Below the pieces are notes generated by a model. That model searched no databases and was not told the origin of the DNA. It was given only the letters and a program-made list of their open reading frames with translations. Of a stretch of 5,353 bases of DNA, positions 1-5,353 are shown piece after piece. The first letter of the stretch is position 1, and every line of letters starts with the position of its first letter. Source of the DNA: an uncultured Hyphomicrobiales bacterium (lineage in GTDB: Bacteria; Pseudomonadota; Alphaproteobacteria; Rhizobiales; Beijerinckiaceae); contig CAIZGQ010000337.1 of assembly GCA_903932565.1 (NCBI GenBank), positions 1-5,353 of the forward strand. Reading direction: 5' to 3'. A program made the position numbers and the translations under genes.

Positions 1-947
1 ACCTTCGGATTGTCGAAGGGCGGCTTTTTCACATTCATGCCGATGTACTGGATGCCGTTCGAATAGGGCGTCGACACCACATTCATCTTGGCGTCGGCCT
101 TCATGTCGGCGAAATCCTTGCTCGGCAGATCGTACGAGATGTCAGCATCTCCGCGCTGCAACAGCGCCAGACGATTGCCGGCCGAGGGCACCATGCGCCA
201 GATGATGCGCTTGATCTTCGGCATCTTGCCGGATTTCCATTCGTCGTTGCGCTCGAAAATGACCTCTGTGCCCGGCGTCCATTTCGCAACTTTGTAGGCG
301 CCGGAACCGGCAGTGTTTTGCTTGGTGTATTCAAGACCCCAGGGATCGGTCGCAGTCGCGTTCTTCTTCACCAGCTCCGAGTTCATGATGCAGGGCACCA
401 CGACGGCGAGGTCAGGAATGGTCAGGCGATCCGGGCGCAGAAAGTCAACGCGCAATGTCTTGTCATCGACCACAACGAACTGTTCGGGCTTTTCCAGCGA
501 ACCCGCCTTCATCTGAAAGGTCGGAAATCCCCCAACCGACACAGCACGATCCAGCGACCATTTCACATCCTGCGCCTTCACCGGTGCGCCGTCCTGGAAC
601 GTGGCATCCTTGCGAATTTTGAACGTCACGGAATTGGGGCCGATGTTCATGTCTTCAGCCAATTCTGGCTTGAACTTGTCACGGTCGTAATAGGGCACGC
701 CGCTTGGACCGGTCTTCATCTCGTGGCTGATCAGGCGATCGTAGCAATTCCACGAGGTCTCGTAGCCCGGCACATTGGTCCCAACGCCCTGCACGTCCAG
801 ATTGTTGGGGCCGCTTTCTGACACGATCAGCAGGGTTTCGGCGCGCGATTGCGCTTTCGCCGGAGAAAACACCGCGGGCGCTGCCACTCCAGCCGAGGTG
901 ACAGCCGCCGTTGCCGACACCGATTTCAGGAAATCACGCCGATCCAT
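1..947 (-). CDS. ABC transporter solute-binding protein, SBP_bac_5 family, Tat-exported (C-terminus cut by window edge)
   Basis: This is the N-terminal 315 codons of a periplasmic binding protein for an ABC importer. I translated it by hand and found no internal stop. Residues 1-32 form a twin-arginine signal peptide: RRDFLK at 3-8, a long Ala/Val-rich core and an AKA|QS cleavage site near residue 32. Family 5 hallmarks follow: F-K-I-R-K-D-A-T-F-Q-D-G-A-P-V-K-A-Q-D-V at 109-128 with WSLDR after it, GSGAYKV at 214-220, and a segment ending in LLQRGDADI near 262-270. Family members are usually about 500-540 residues, so some 200 residues lie beyond the left edge. The ATG at 947 has a GGAG ribosome-binding site (956-959) eight bases upstream. 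The substrate cannot be told: this family binds di- and oligopeptides, opines, glutathione, nickel chelates and sugars. Permease and ATPase genes are expected further left. The divergent GntR gene and its candidate operators suggest substrate-dependent control. Confidence 0.93.
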   Translation of the reverse strand, partial: MDRRDFLKSVSATAAVTSAGVAAPAVFSPAKAQSRAETLLIVSESGPNNLDVQGVGTNVPGYETSWNCYDRLISHEMKTGPSGVPYYDRDKFKPELAEDMNIGPNSVTFKIRKDATFQDGAPVKAQDVKWSLDRAVSVGGFPTFQMKAGSLEKPEQFVVVDDKTLRVDFLRPDRLTIPDLAVVVPCIMNSELVKKNATATDPWGLEYTKQNTAGSGAYKVAKWTPGTEVIFERNDEWKSGKMPKIKRIIWRMVPSAGNRLALLQRGDADISYDLPSKDFADMKADAKMNVVSTPYSNGIQYIGMNVKKPPFDNPK

Positions 948-962
948 CTGGACCACTCCATG

Positions 963-1016
963 TTGTATGCGTTAAGACAGTAGTGCATACAATTCAGATA
1001 AATTGCATGCATAAAT
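963..1016. promoter_or_regulatory. Candidate operator cluster for the GntR/FCD regulator
   Basis: The gap between the divergent solute-binding-protein and gntR genes holds a perfect 8-bp inverted repeat, TTGTATGC (963-970) and GCATACAA (985-992), with 14 bases between the arms. A third element, TTGCATGCATAAAT at 1003-1016, contains the perfect palindrome TGCATGCA. Written against an idealised palindrome TTGTATGCATACAA, the first site keeps the left half, the second keeps the right half, and the third matches 11 of 14 positions. Short AT-flanked palindromes of this kind are typical operators for FadR/FCD-type GntR proteins, which often regulate themselves and a divergent neighbour. The symmetry is seen directly; the assignment to this regulator is inference. 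I could not fix a convincing -35/-10 pair on either strand. Confidence 0.5.
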
Positions 1017-1096
1017 AAGCGGCGATGATGCCCAAAATTAAACGATACCGCCGCGTTTTCAGGCAACAAACGGGCCAAGCGGGATAAGACATAACG

Positions 1097-1762
1097 ATGG
1101 CGGAGATTGACACCCAGACCCGGACCGAACGCCTTGCCGGACAAATTGCGGATGCGATTATCGAGGGGGCGCTTCCACCCGGCTCGCGGCTTGATGAGCA
1201 AGGCCTGGCTGATCGCTATGGCGTATCACGCACCCCCGTGCGCGAGGCGCTGCGGCAGCTTGGGACGACGGGGCTGATCGACATTCGCCCGCGCCGTGGC
1301 GCGATCGTCTCCGAAATTACGCATGCGCAATTACAGGAATTGTTTGTCGCCATGGGTGAACTGGAAGCGACCTGTGCGCGCCTTTGCGCCATCAGCATGA
1401 CGCCGATTGAGCGGCGTGGACTCGAAGCACTTCATGAGTCGATGCAGCAACTCGCGACACAGGACCAGGCCCGCGATCCCGAGAGCTATGTTCTTGCCAA
1501 TGTCGCGTTTCACTCGAAAATCTATTCCGGCTCGCACAACGCGATTTTGGCGGACATGGCCTCGAGCCTGCGGCGGCGATTGTCGCCCTATCGGCGGGCA
1601 CAATTTCGCTCAGCCGGTCGCCTACAAATGTCCTATGCCGAACACCAGGTGGTCGTCGCTGCGATCATCCGTGGCGACGCCGAAACAGCCCATAGTTCGA
1701 TGCTGCGCCATGTCAGCTTTGTGGAAGATGCCGTCGAGAAAATGACGCCCGTGAAACCGTGA
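1097..1762 (+). CDS. GntR-family transcriptional regulator, FCD (FadR C-terminal) subgroup
   Basis: This 221-residue protein has the usual length of the FCD subgroup. Residues 11-71 form the winged helix: recognition region around 36-61 (GLADRYGVSRTPVREALRQL) and the wing I-R-P-R-R-G-A-I at 63-70. Residues 75-215 form an all-helical ligand domain. Its likely metal-site residues are N135, H139 (in ANVAFH), H183 and H205; FCD domains commonly bind a divalent metal through one Asp/Asn and three His, and use it to hold a small organic acid. It should bind DNA as a dimer and release it, or change its activity, on effector binding. The ATG at 1097 is the only reasonable start; the nearest purine-rich stretch (GGGA, 1081-1084) is 12 bases upstream, a weak ribosome-binding site. 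It diverges from the solute-binding-protein gene and probably controls it and itself. Effector unknown. Confidence 0.93.
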   Translation: MAEIDTQTRTERLAGQIADAIIEGALPPGSRLDEQGLADRYGVSRTPVREALRQLGTTGLIDIRPRRGAIVSEITHAQLQELFVAMGELEATCARLCAISMTPIERRGLEALHESMQQLATQDQARDPESYVLANVAFHSKIYSGSHNAILADMASSLRRRLSPYRRAQFRSAGRLQMSYAEHQVVVAAIIRGDAETAHSSMLRHVSFVEDAVEKMTPVKP

Positions 1763-1780
1763 AATTTCCGAGGTCTGCTC
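1763..1780. other. Very short convergent intergenic gap without a visible terminator
   Basis: Only 18 bases separate the TGA of gntR (1760-1762) from the stop of the emrB-like gene (1781-1783, minus strand). No GC-rich hairpin followed by a T-run is visible on either strand in the gap or just outside it, so the two transcripts probably overlap at their 3' ends or end by Rho. Confidence 0.6.
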
Positions 1781-3328
1781 TCATTCATGCACGGCAGTCG
1801 GGTCGATTTTCAATGGGCCTTCTGGTTTCTTCAGCAAAAAGACCATTGGCATCACCAGCAACGACAGGATCATCAGAAGCTTGAAATCATCGAGATAGGC
1901 GATGATGATCGCTTGCCCGTTGATCACGCTATCGAGCGCCGCACGTCCCGCCGCCATCATGGGGTCAAACGCATGATGGATCGCCGGATTTGAGAAAGCC
2001 GGATTGAACGGCGTGATGTGGCTGGCGATATCCGCATGATTGACCTGCATGTTTGTCGAGATCAACGCAGTGACAACCGAAATGCCAACACTGGAGCCGA
2101 TGTTACGCGACAGGTTGTAGAAGCCTGTCCCCTCCCCGCGCAGTTCAGCCGGCAAGGTTGAAAAGGCGACTGTCGTCAATGGCACAAACAAAAAGCCCAA
2201 TCCCGCGCCCTGAATGAAACCGACATAGACGATCGTCCATTGCGAGACAGACGGCGTCCATCCCGTCATGTCATACATGGCCCAGGCCGTGAGGCCGAGG
2301 CCGAGCGTCAGAAGCCAGCGCGTATCCACCTTGCCGATGAGCCGACCGACGAGAAACATGCAGCTCATGGTGCCAAGGCCGCGGGGGCCCATGACGAGCC
2401 CTGCGGTCATCACGGGATATCCCATCAGTGTTTGCAGATAAGGCGTCATCAACGCGAGCGAAGCAAGATAGGTGATGCCGACCACGAAGATGAAGAGAAC
2501 ACTGACCGAAAAGTTTCGGTCCAAAAACATGCGCGGATTGAGAAACGGCTGCTTCGACGTAAACGTATGCACCAGGAAGATGTAGAAGGCGCCAAAGCAA
2601 ATCACGGCTTCAATGATGATCTCGCCGGATGAAAACCAATCGAGCTGCTCGCCCCGATCCAGAAACATTTGCAGCGCGGCGATGCCCAGACTGAGCGTTC
2701 CAAAGCCGAGCCAGTCAAGCTTTGCCAACATCTCGCGCTTTGTCTCGATCACGAAGATGCTGATGCCCGCGAAGGCCAGAAGGCCGATGGGCAGGTTGAT
2801 ATAAAACACCCAGCGCCAGGAGATGTTTTCTGTCAGCCAACCGCCGACAACCGGGCCGAGCACAGGCCCCACCATGACGGAAATGCCAAACAACGCCATG
2901 GCAGAGCCGCGCTCTTCCAGTGAATACATGTCGAGCAGAATGCCTTGCGACAGTGGCACGAGGGCCGCGCCAAAGAGGCCCTGCAACAACCGAAAGACCA
3001 CGATCTCAACCAATGACTGCGACAGGCCGCAGAGAATGGAGGCGACAACAAAGCCACCGATTGCAAGAGACAGAATCCGCTTGCGCCCAAAGCGCCGTGC
3101 CAGAAAGCCCGACGGCGGTGTCATGATGGCGGCGGCCACAATGTAGGACGTCAGCACCCAGTTGATCTGGTCCGCACTCGCTGAAACCGATCCTTGAATA
3201 TAAGGCAGCGCCACATTCGCAATCGTCGTGTCCAGCGCCTGCATGATCACAGCCAGAATGACACAGGCCGTGATTGCACCGCGATTGGCGACTGGTTTTA
3301 TGGGCGCGTTGGCCTCAGCTTCAGCCAT
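1781..3328 (-). CDS. emrB: EmrB/QacA-type MFS drug efflux pump (DHA2 family, 14 TM)
   Basis: This is an inner-membrane proton-driven multidrug antiporter of the DHA2 family, 515 residues from the chosen start, close to E. coli EmrB in length. Motif D1 is at 32-42 (LDTTIANVALP), the MFS loop 2-3 motif A at 74-85 (GFLARRFGRKRI), and the antiporter motif C at 149-163 (GISVMVGPVLGPVVG), followed by the DHA2-typical SWRWVFYINLPIG (170-182). The R-G-E-G-T-G-F-Y-N-L-S-R-N segment (397-409) and the long loop before the last helix (about 426-480) also fit EmrB. I chose the ATG at 3328 because its ATGGCTGA overlaps the emrA stop by 8 bases and gives the usual short N-tail. The frame stays open upstream to a GTG at 3427, with an ATG at 3355, but those starts run deep into emrA. 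No clear ribosome-binding site precedes 3328, consistent with coupled translation. Substrates cannot be predicted. Confidence 0.95.
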   Translation of the reverse strand: MAEAEANAPIKPVANRGAITACVILAVIMQALDTTIANVALPYIQGSVSASADQINWVLTSYIVAAAIMTPPSGFLARRFGRKRILSLAIGGFVVASILCGLSQSLVEIVVFRLLQGLFGAALVPLSQGILLDMYSLEERGSAMALFGISVMVGPVLGPVVGGWLTENISWRWVFYINLPIGLLAFAGISIFVIETKREMLAKLDWLGFGTLSLGIAALQMFLDRGEQLDWFSSGEIIIEAVICFGAFYIFLVHTFTSKQPFLNPRMFLDRNFSVSVLFIFVVGITYLASLALMTPYLQTLMGYPVMTAGLVMGPRGLGTMSCMFLVGRLIGKVDTRWLLTLGLGLTAWAMYDMTGWTPSVSQWTIVYVGFIQGAGLGFLFVPLTTVAFSTLPAELRGEGTGFYNLSRNIGSSVGISVVTALISTNMQVNHADIASHITPFNPAFSNPAIHHAFDPMMAAGRAALDSVINGQAIIIAYLDDFKLLMILSLLVMPMVFLLKKPEGPLKIDPTAVHE

Positions 3329-4568
3329 GTGCTGTGCCGCTTGTGGGCTTTGCATGCGCGCCAAACAAATCCAGCACAAACTGCGGCCAGCCGCGCGGAT
3401 GCTGCGTATCGACGTTAACAGTCGCACTCATACCGACGCGCAATTGCGGCATGTCCTGCGTGCTGTCGATGAGCACACGAACCGGAACACGCTGCACAAC
3501 CTTCACCCAATTGCCCGTGGTGTTTTGCGCTGGCAACAGAGAGAAGCTCGAACTTGAAGCCGGGCTGATGCTGTCAACCTTGCCGTGCCACACAAGACCC
3601 GGATACGTGTCCACCGTGATCGTTGCGTTTTGGCCTGGACGGACGTCCGTGATCTCAGTTTCCTTGGGGCTCGCGTCCACCCACATCTGGCTTGTTGCCA
3701 CAAGGCTGAAAGCAGCCTGCGCGGCCTGCAAATAAGACCCCACCTGAATGGCGTTGACGTTGGTGACAACACCATCAAATGGCGCTCGCACAATCGTATC
3801 TTCAAGATCGCGCTGCGCGTTTTCAACAGCTGTCTTGGCCTGTTTGTAAAAGGCGTTGTCCTCAAGAGACTGATCGGGATTTCCGTCCAACTGCGCAAGG
3901 GCCGCCTCTGCCTGCGCCTGCGCAATCAGCACCTTTTGCTGCTGCACATCGAGATCATGTTTTGCCTGATCATTGGCGGCTTTTGAGGCCGCACCGGTTT
4001 TCACCAACGCCTGCTGGCGATCATAGGCAGTCTGGTAAAATGGCAGTTCTGCCTGCGCCTGAGCGATTTGTGCCAAGCTCAGTTTATAGCTTGCCTTGAT
4101 GGTTGCAACTTGCGTGCGAACCGTTTCCAGCTGCGCCTGTGCACCCGCCAATGACGTGCGGAATGAGTCAGACTGCAAGGTGTAGAGAACCTGCCCCTGC
4201 TTCACGGGCTGGTTGTTGACCACCTCAACACTCTTCACCGTGCCCGCCACATCCGTTGAAACACTGATCGTGCTTGCAGCAACATAAGCGTTGTCCGTCG
4301 AGGCAATCTGCCCCCCGGTGACGTACACAAACGTGCCAACAACCAATGCGATTGGCAGCAGTGCAAACAAGGCTGGACGAATGATGTCACGCGACGTTTT
4401 CGCTTTTTCAAGATTCAGACGGAGCAACAGCTTTTTCGATTTGACCTTAAAAACCTGTTGCGGTTTCCCCTCGTGCCGCAGGCTGCGGACACCGGCATCG
4501 GTCGGCTCCGCAGATGATTCCTGCGTCACGTTGGAACCTTGGGTCCCGTTCGACTCTTGATCAAGCAT
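3321..4568 (-). CDS. emrA: EmrA/HlyD-family periplasmic adaptor (membrane fusion protein) of the efflux pump
   Basis: This 415-residue adaptor would link the EmrB-like pump to an outer-membrane TolC-type channel. In order: a hydrophilic cytoplasmic tail (1-64), one membrane segment (about 65-84), the EmrA-type TDNAYVAA (91-98) opening the lipoyl domain with V-A-G-T-V (107-111) and V-K-Q-G-Q-V-L (122-128), a coiled-coil hairpin (about 138-258, Gln/Ala-rich), the second lipoyl half T-I-V-R-A-P-F-D-G-V-V (258-268), then a beta-barrel domain with RVPVRVLID (360-368) and LRVGMSATV (376-384). The frame is open to an ATG at 4604, but the ATG at 4568 is preferred: AAGGA lies at 4577-4581, eight bases upstream, and ATGCTTGA overlaps the marR stop. 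The N-terminal tail is longer than the roughly 25 residues of E. coli EmrA. Its end overlaps emrB by 8 bases. Confidence 0.95.
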   Translation of the reverse strand: MLDQESNGTQGSNVTQESSAEPTDAGVRSLRHEGKPQQVFKVKSKKLLLRLNLEKAKTSRDIIRPALFALLPIALVVGTFVYVTGGQIASTDNAYVAASTISVSTDVAGTVKSVEVVNNQPVKQGQVLYTLQSDSFRTSLAGAQAQLETVRTQVATIKASYKLSLAQIAQAQAELPFYQTAYDRQQALVKTGAASKAANDQAKHDLDVQQQKVLIAQAQAEAALAQLDGNPDQSLEDNAFYKQAKTAVENAQRDLEDTIVRAPFDGVVTNVNAIQVGSYLQAAQAAFSLVATSQMWVDASPKETEITDVRPGQNATITVDTYPGLVWHGKVDSISPASSSSFSLLPAQNTTGNWVKVVQRVPVRVLIDSTQDMPQLRVGMSATVNVDTQHPRGWPQFVLDLFGAHAKPTSGTAHG

Positions 4569-5031
4569 AGGTTCCATCCTTCTTGTCGATAGGCTCGCGG
4601 CCAACCTCCAGGAGGTTTGATTTCATAAGCGCCAGCATGGACATCATGGCAGCGCTCTCTTTCGCGCTGAGGCCATTCATGGCTTCCGCCCGCGTGTCGT
4701 CTGCGATGGTCTGCATCACATCCAGCAAAGGGTAAGCCTCTTTGCGCAGGTAAAGTTGCCAGGTGCGACGATCGCTGGGGTGCTGTCGTCGTTCCACGAG
4801 ATCGCGCTCGATCAACTTGTCGAGGATGCGTCCGACCGTGATGGGCTCGATGTCGAGAAGTTCGGCCAGGCCCGCCTGATGAATGCCCTCATTGCGCGAC
4901 AGATAGGCAATGGCTTGCCATTGCGAGCGGGTGAGCCCCATCTGCCGGGCCTTCTGTTCAAACCGCCGACGCAACAAGCGAGCGACTTCATGCAGCAGAA
5001 AGCCAAGCGTTGGATTCTTGTTGAATGTCAT
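4561..5031 (-). CDS. MarR-family transcriptional regulator, first gene of the efflux operon
   Basis: This 156-residue protein has normal MarR length. Helices at about 8-30 and 101-145 make the dimer interface. The winged-helix core runs from about 33 to 97: LTRSQWQAIAYLSRNEG, then the HTH at 52-76 (AGLAELLDIEPITVGRILDKL), then the wing R-R-Q-H-P-S-D-R-R-T (81-90) carrying the conserved D87-R88-R89. MarR proteins are dimeric repressors that let go of their operator when they bind phenolic or other lipophilic compounds, often the substrates of the pump they control. Being first in an operon with emrA and emrB, it most likely acts like E. coli EmrR and represses its own transcript. The ATG at 5031 has only a weak upstream GAG. 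The stop overlaps the emrA start by 8 bases. Whether to call it emrR or mprA cannot be settled from sequence alone. Confidence 0.93.
   Translation of the reverse strand: MTFNKNPTLGFLLHEVARLLRRRFEQKARQMGLTRSQWQAIAYLSRNEGIHQAGLAELLDIEPITVGRILDKLIERDLVERRQHPSDRRTWQLYLRKEAYPLLDVMQTIADDTRAEAMNGLSAKESAAMMSMLALMKSNLLEVGREPIDKKDGTYA
4577..4581 (-). promoter_or_regulatory. Ribosome-binding site deciding the emrA start
   Basis: AAGGA on the minus strand, within the final codons of marR, lies eight bases upstream of the ATG at 4568. The same spacing would not serve the alternative ATG codons at 4577 or 4604, so this motif supports the 415-residue emrA. Confidence 0.65.
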
Positions 5032-5079
5032 AAAGTTAACTCAGATTTCATGGCGCAGGCTCTGCTTGAACACATAACA

Positions 5080-5091
5080 TAAGCACGCTTA
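5080..5091. promoter_or_regulatory. Palindrome, candidate MarR operator
   Basis: TAAGC-AC-GCTTA is a 12-nt palindrome with 5-bp arms, 49 bases upstream of the marR start codon. A 7-bp direct repeat, ACACATA, flanks it at 5070-5076 and 5102-5108. MarR dimers bind short AT-rich palindromes that overlap or adjoin their own promoters, so this is the best single operator candidate. The symmetry is visible; binding is inferred. Confidence 0.4.
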
Positions 5092-5102
5092 CTATCAGCA
5101 TA

Positions 5103-5131
5103 CACATAGTTGGATTTATCCTGCATATCAA
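5103..5131 (-). promoter_or_regulatory. Possible promoter of the marR-emrA-emrB operon
   Basis: On the minus strand TTGATA (5126-5131) is followed, after 17 bases, by TATGTG (5103-5108). Spacing and the -35 box are good; the -10 box is a partial match. Transcription would start near 5096, putting the TAAGC-AC-GCTTA palindrome just after the start site, where a bound repressor would block initiation or escape. No competing promoter looked better, but consensus matches this short arise by chance. Confidence 0.3.
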
Positions 5132-5205
5132 GCAGAGCTTGGGTAGAGGGCTTGCGTCGAAGGATTGGCTCGGGCTCCCGGCAGGACCACGCAAAAACGT
5201 CGAAC

Positions 5206-5209
5206 GGAG
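5206..5209 (+). promoter_or_regulatory. Ribosome-binding site for the right-edge reading frame
   Basis: GGAG sits six bases before the GTG at 5216, a normal spacing. It is the main reason for preferring that GTG over the in-frame ATG at 5258. Confidence 0.45.
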
Positions 5210-5215
5210 CGAGCA

Positions 5216-5353
5216 GTGCCGAACGCCAGGTTTAGGAGTGTCATAACGCTGGCGCAGATGATCCTGCTGCGCCTTAGCGCATGGAGCTGTCTCGCGATTC
5301 TGCAGATTCCGGTGGCGAGCTCCGCGATCGCCGCGCCCTCACCTGTGCGCTGC
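5216..5353 (+). CDS. N-terminus of an unidentified, probably exported protein (cut by window edge)
   Basis: A plus-strand frame starts with GTG at 5216 and stays open for 46 codons to the window end. Its first part, PNARFRSVITLAQ, carries two arginines; it leads into a hydrophobic run (MILLRLSAWSCLAILQIPVA) and then an Ala/Ser/Pro stretch, ASSAIAAPSP. That is the shape of a Sec signal peptide, with a possible signal peptidase I site near SAIAA; the cysteine inside the core does not form an obvious lipobox. An in-frame ATG at 5258 would leave a shorter but still signal-like N-terminus. The frame opens after a TAG at 5144-5146. It is divergent from the marR operon and might share its control region. 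Too little is visible to name a family; an outer-membrane efflux component is one possibility but nothing in the sequence shows it. A chance open frame cannot be excluded. Confidence 0.5.
   Translation, partial: MPNARFRSVITLAQMILLRLSAWSCLAILQIPVASSAIAAPSPVRC

Larger units (their letters stand above)
5056..5141. repeat. Long-spaced inverted repeat enclosing the marR control region
   Basis: GCTCTGCTTGA (5059-5069) and TCAAGCAGAGC (5128-5138) are perfect 11-bp reverse complements 58 bases apart. One G-T pair and two further matching bases extend the arms outward to 5056 and 5141. The candidate promoter and the inner palindrome lie almost wholly between the arms; the -35 box overlaps the outer arm. 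Function unknown. Confidence 0.6.

Noticed and set aside
318..821. Open plus-strand frame of 167 codons (and smaller ones at 88-297 and 775-975)
   Set aside because: They lie antisense to the solute-binding-protein gene, whose frame is continuous with clear family motifs. These plus-strand frames have no recognisable domain.
1040..1058. AAACG-N9-CGTTT inverted repeat upstream of gntR
   Set aside because: Five-bp arms of low complexity are expected by chance, and it does not resemble the TTGTATGC-type elements nearby.
926..1201. Minus-strand frame of 91 codons across the divergent promoter region
   Set aside because: It covers the operator region and the start of both flanking genes, has no ribosome-binding site of note and no recognisable protein features.
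1757..1794. CCGTG / CACGG inverted repeat across the convergent stop codons as a terminator
   Set aside because: Only 5 bp of stem with a 28-base loop and no T-run on either side; not credible as an intrinsic terminator.
3329..3427. N-terminal extension of the EmrB-like protein to a GTG at 3427 or an ATG at 3355
   Set aside because: The added residues (Arg/Cys-rich, not membrane-like) are read from DNA that codes for the conserved end of EmrA. The ATG at 3328 gives the standard length and the same overlap design as the marR-emrA junction.
5155..5204. CGTCGAA direct repeat (5155-5161 and 5198-5204) and the CGGG-CT-CCCG hairpin at 5171-5180
   Set aside because: A 7-bp repeat and a 4-bp stem are within chance expectation for GC-rich DNA, and neither has a T-run or neighbouring promoter to give it a role.
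5128..5353. Minus-strand frame open from the right edge down to a TGA at 5128-5130
   Set aside because: About 74 open codons, but the translation is Arg/Cys/Ser-rich without family features, and the overlapping plus-strand frame has a ribosome-binding site and a signal-peptide shape. It cannot be fully excluded as the end of a gene entering from the right.

Overview
The window looks like chromosomal DNA of a Gram-negative alphaproteobacterium, probably of the Rhizobiales/Hyphomicrobiales type. This rests on by-eye impressions: moderately high GC, the style of the MarR and FCD-GntR regulators, a Tat-exported ABC solute-binding protein, and an EmrAB-type efflux operon. No taxonomic marker is present, so the assignment is inference. 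I see no tRNA, rRNA, CRISPR array, insertion sequence or phage gene.

Left region (1-1762): a divergently transcribed pair. Reading left off the window edge is the first 315 codons of an ABC transporter solute-binding protein of the SBP_bac_5 (peptide/nickel/opine) family with a twin-arginine signal peptide. Reading right is a complete GntR-family regulator of the FCD subgroup. The 149-bp gap between them carries a perfect inverted repeat (TTGTATGC-N14-GCATACAA) plus a third related palindrome. These are good candidates for the regulator's operators, so the layout suggests a transporter controlled by its neighbouring GntR protein. The permease and ATPase genes would lie beyond the left edge.

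Central region (1781-5031, all minus strand): a compact three-gene drug-efflux operon in the order marR, emrA-like (HlyD-family periplasmic adaptor), emrB-like (14-TM DHA2-family MFS pump). Both junctions are 8-nt overlaps in which the downstream ATG sits inside the last codons of the upstream gene (ATGCTTGA and ATGGCTGA), which implies translational coupling. The MarR protein probably represses its own operon. The pump and adaptor would extrude hydrophobic or amphipathic compounds, and the TolC-like outer-membrane channel is not in the window. The operon converges on the gntR gene with only 18 bp between the two stop codons.

Right region (5032-5353): the control region upstream of marR holds nested symmetry. 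A 12-nt palindrome (TAAGC-AC-GCTTA) and a possible promoter lie inside a larger 11-bp perfect inverted repeat (GCTCTGCTTGA / TCAAGCAGAGC). Beyond it, a plus-strand reading frame with a GTG start, a well-spaced GGAG ribosome-binding site and a signal-peptide-like N-terminus runs off the right edge.

Nothing here is clearly a new biological system. The best leads are the two palindrome-rich control regions and the unidentified exported protein at the right edge.
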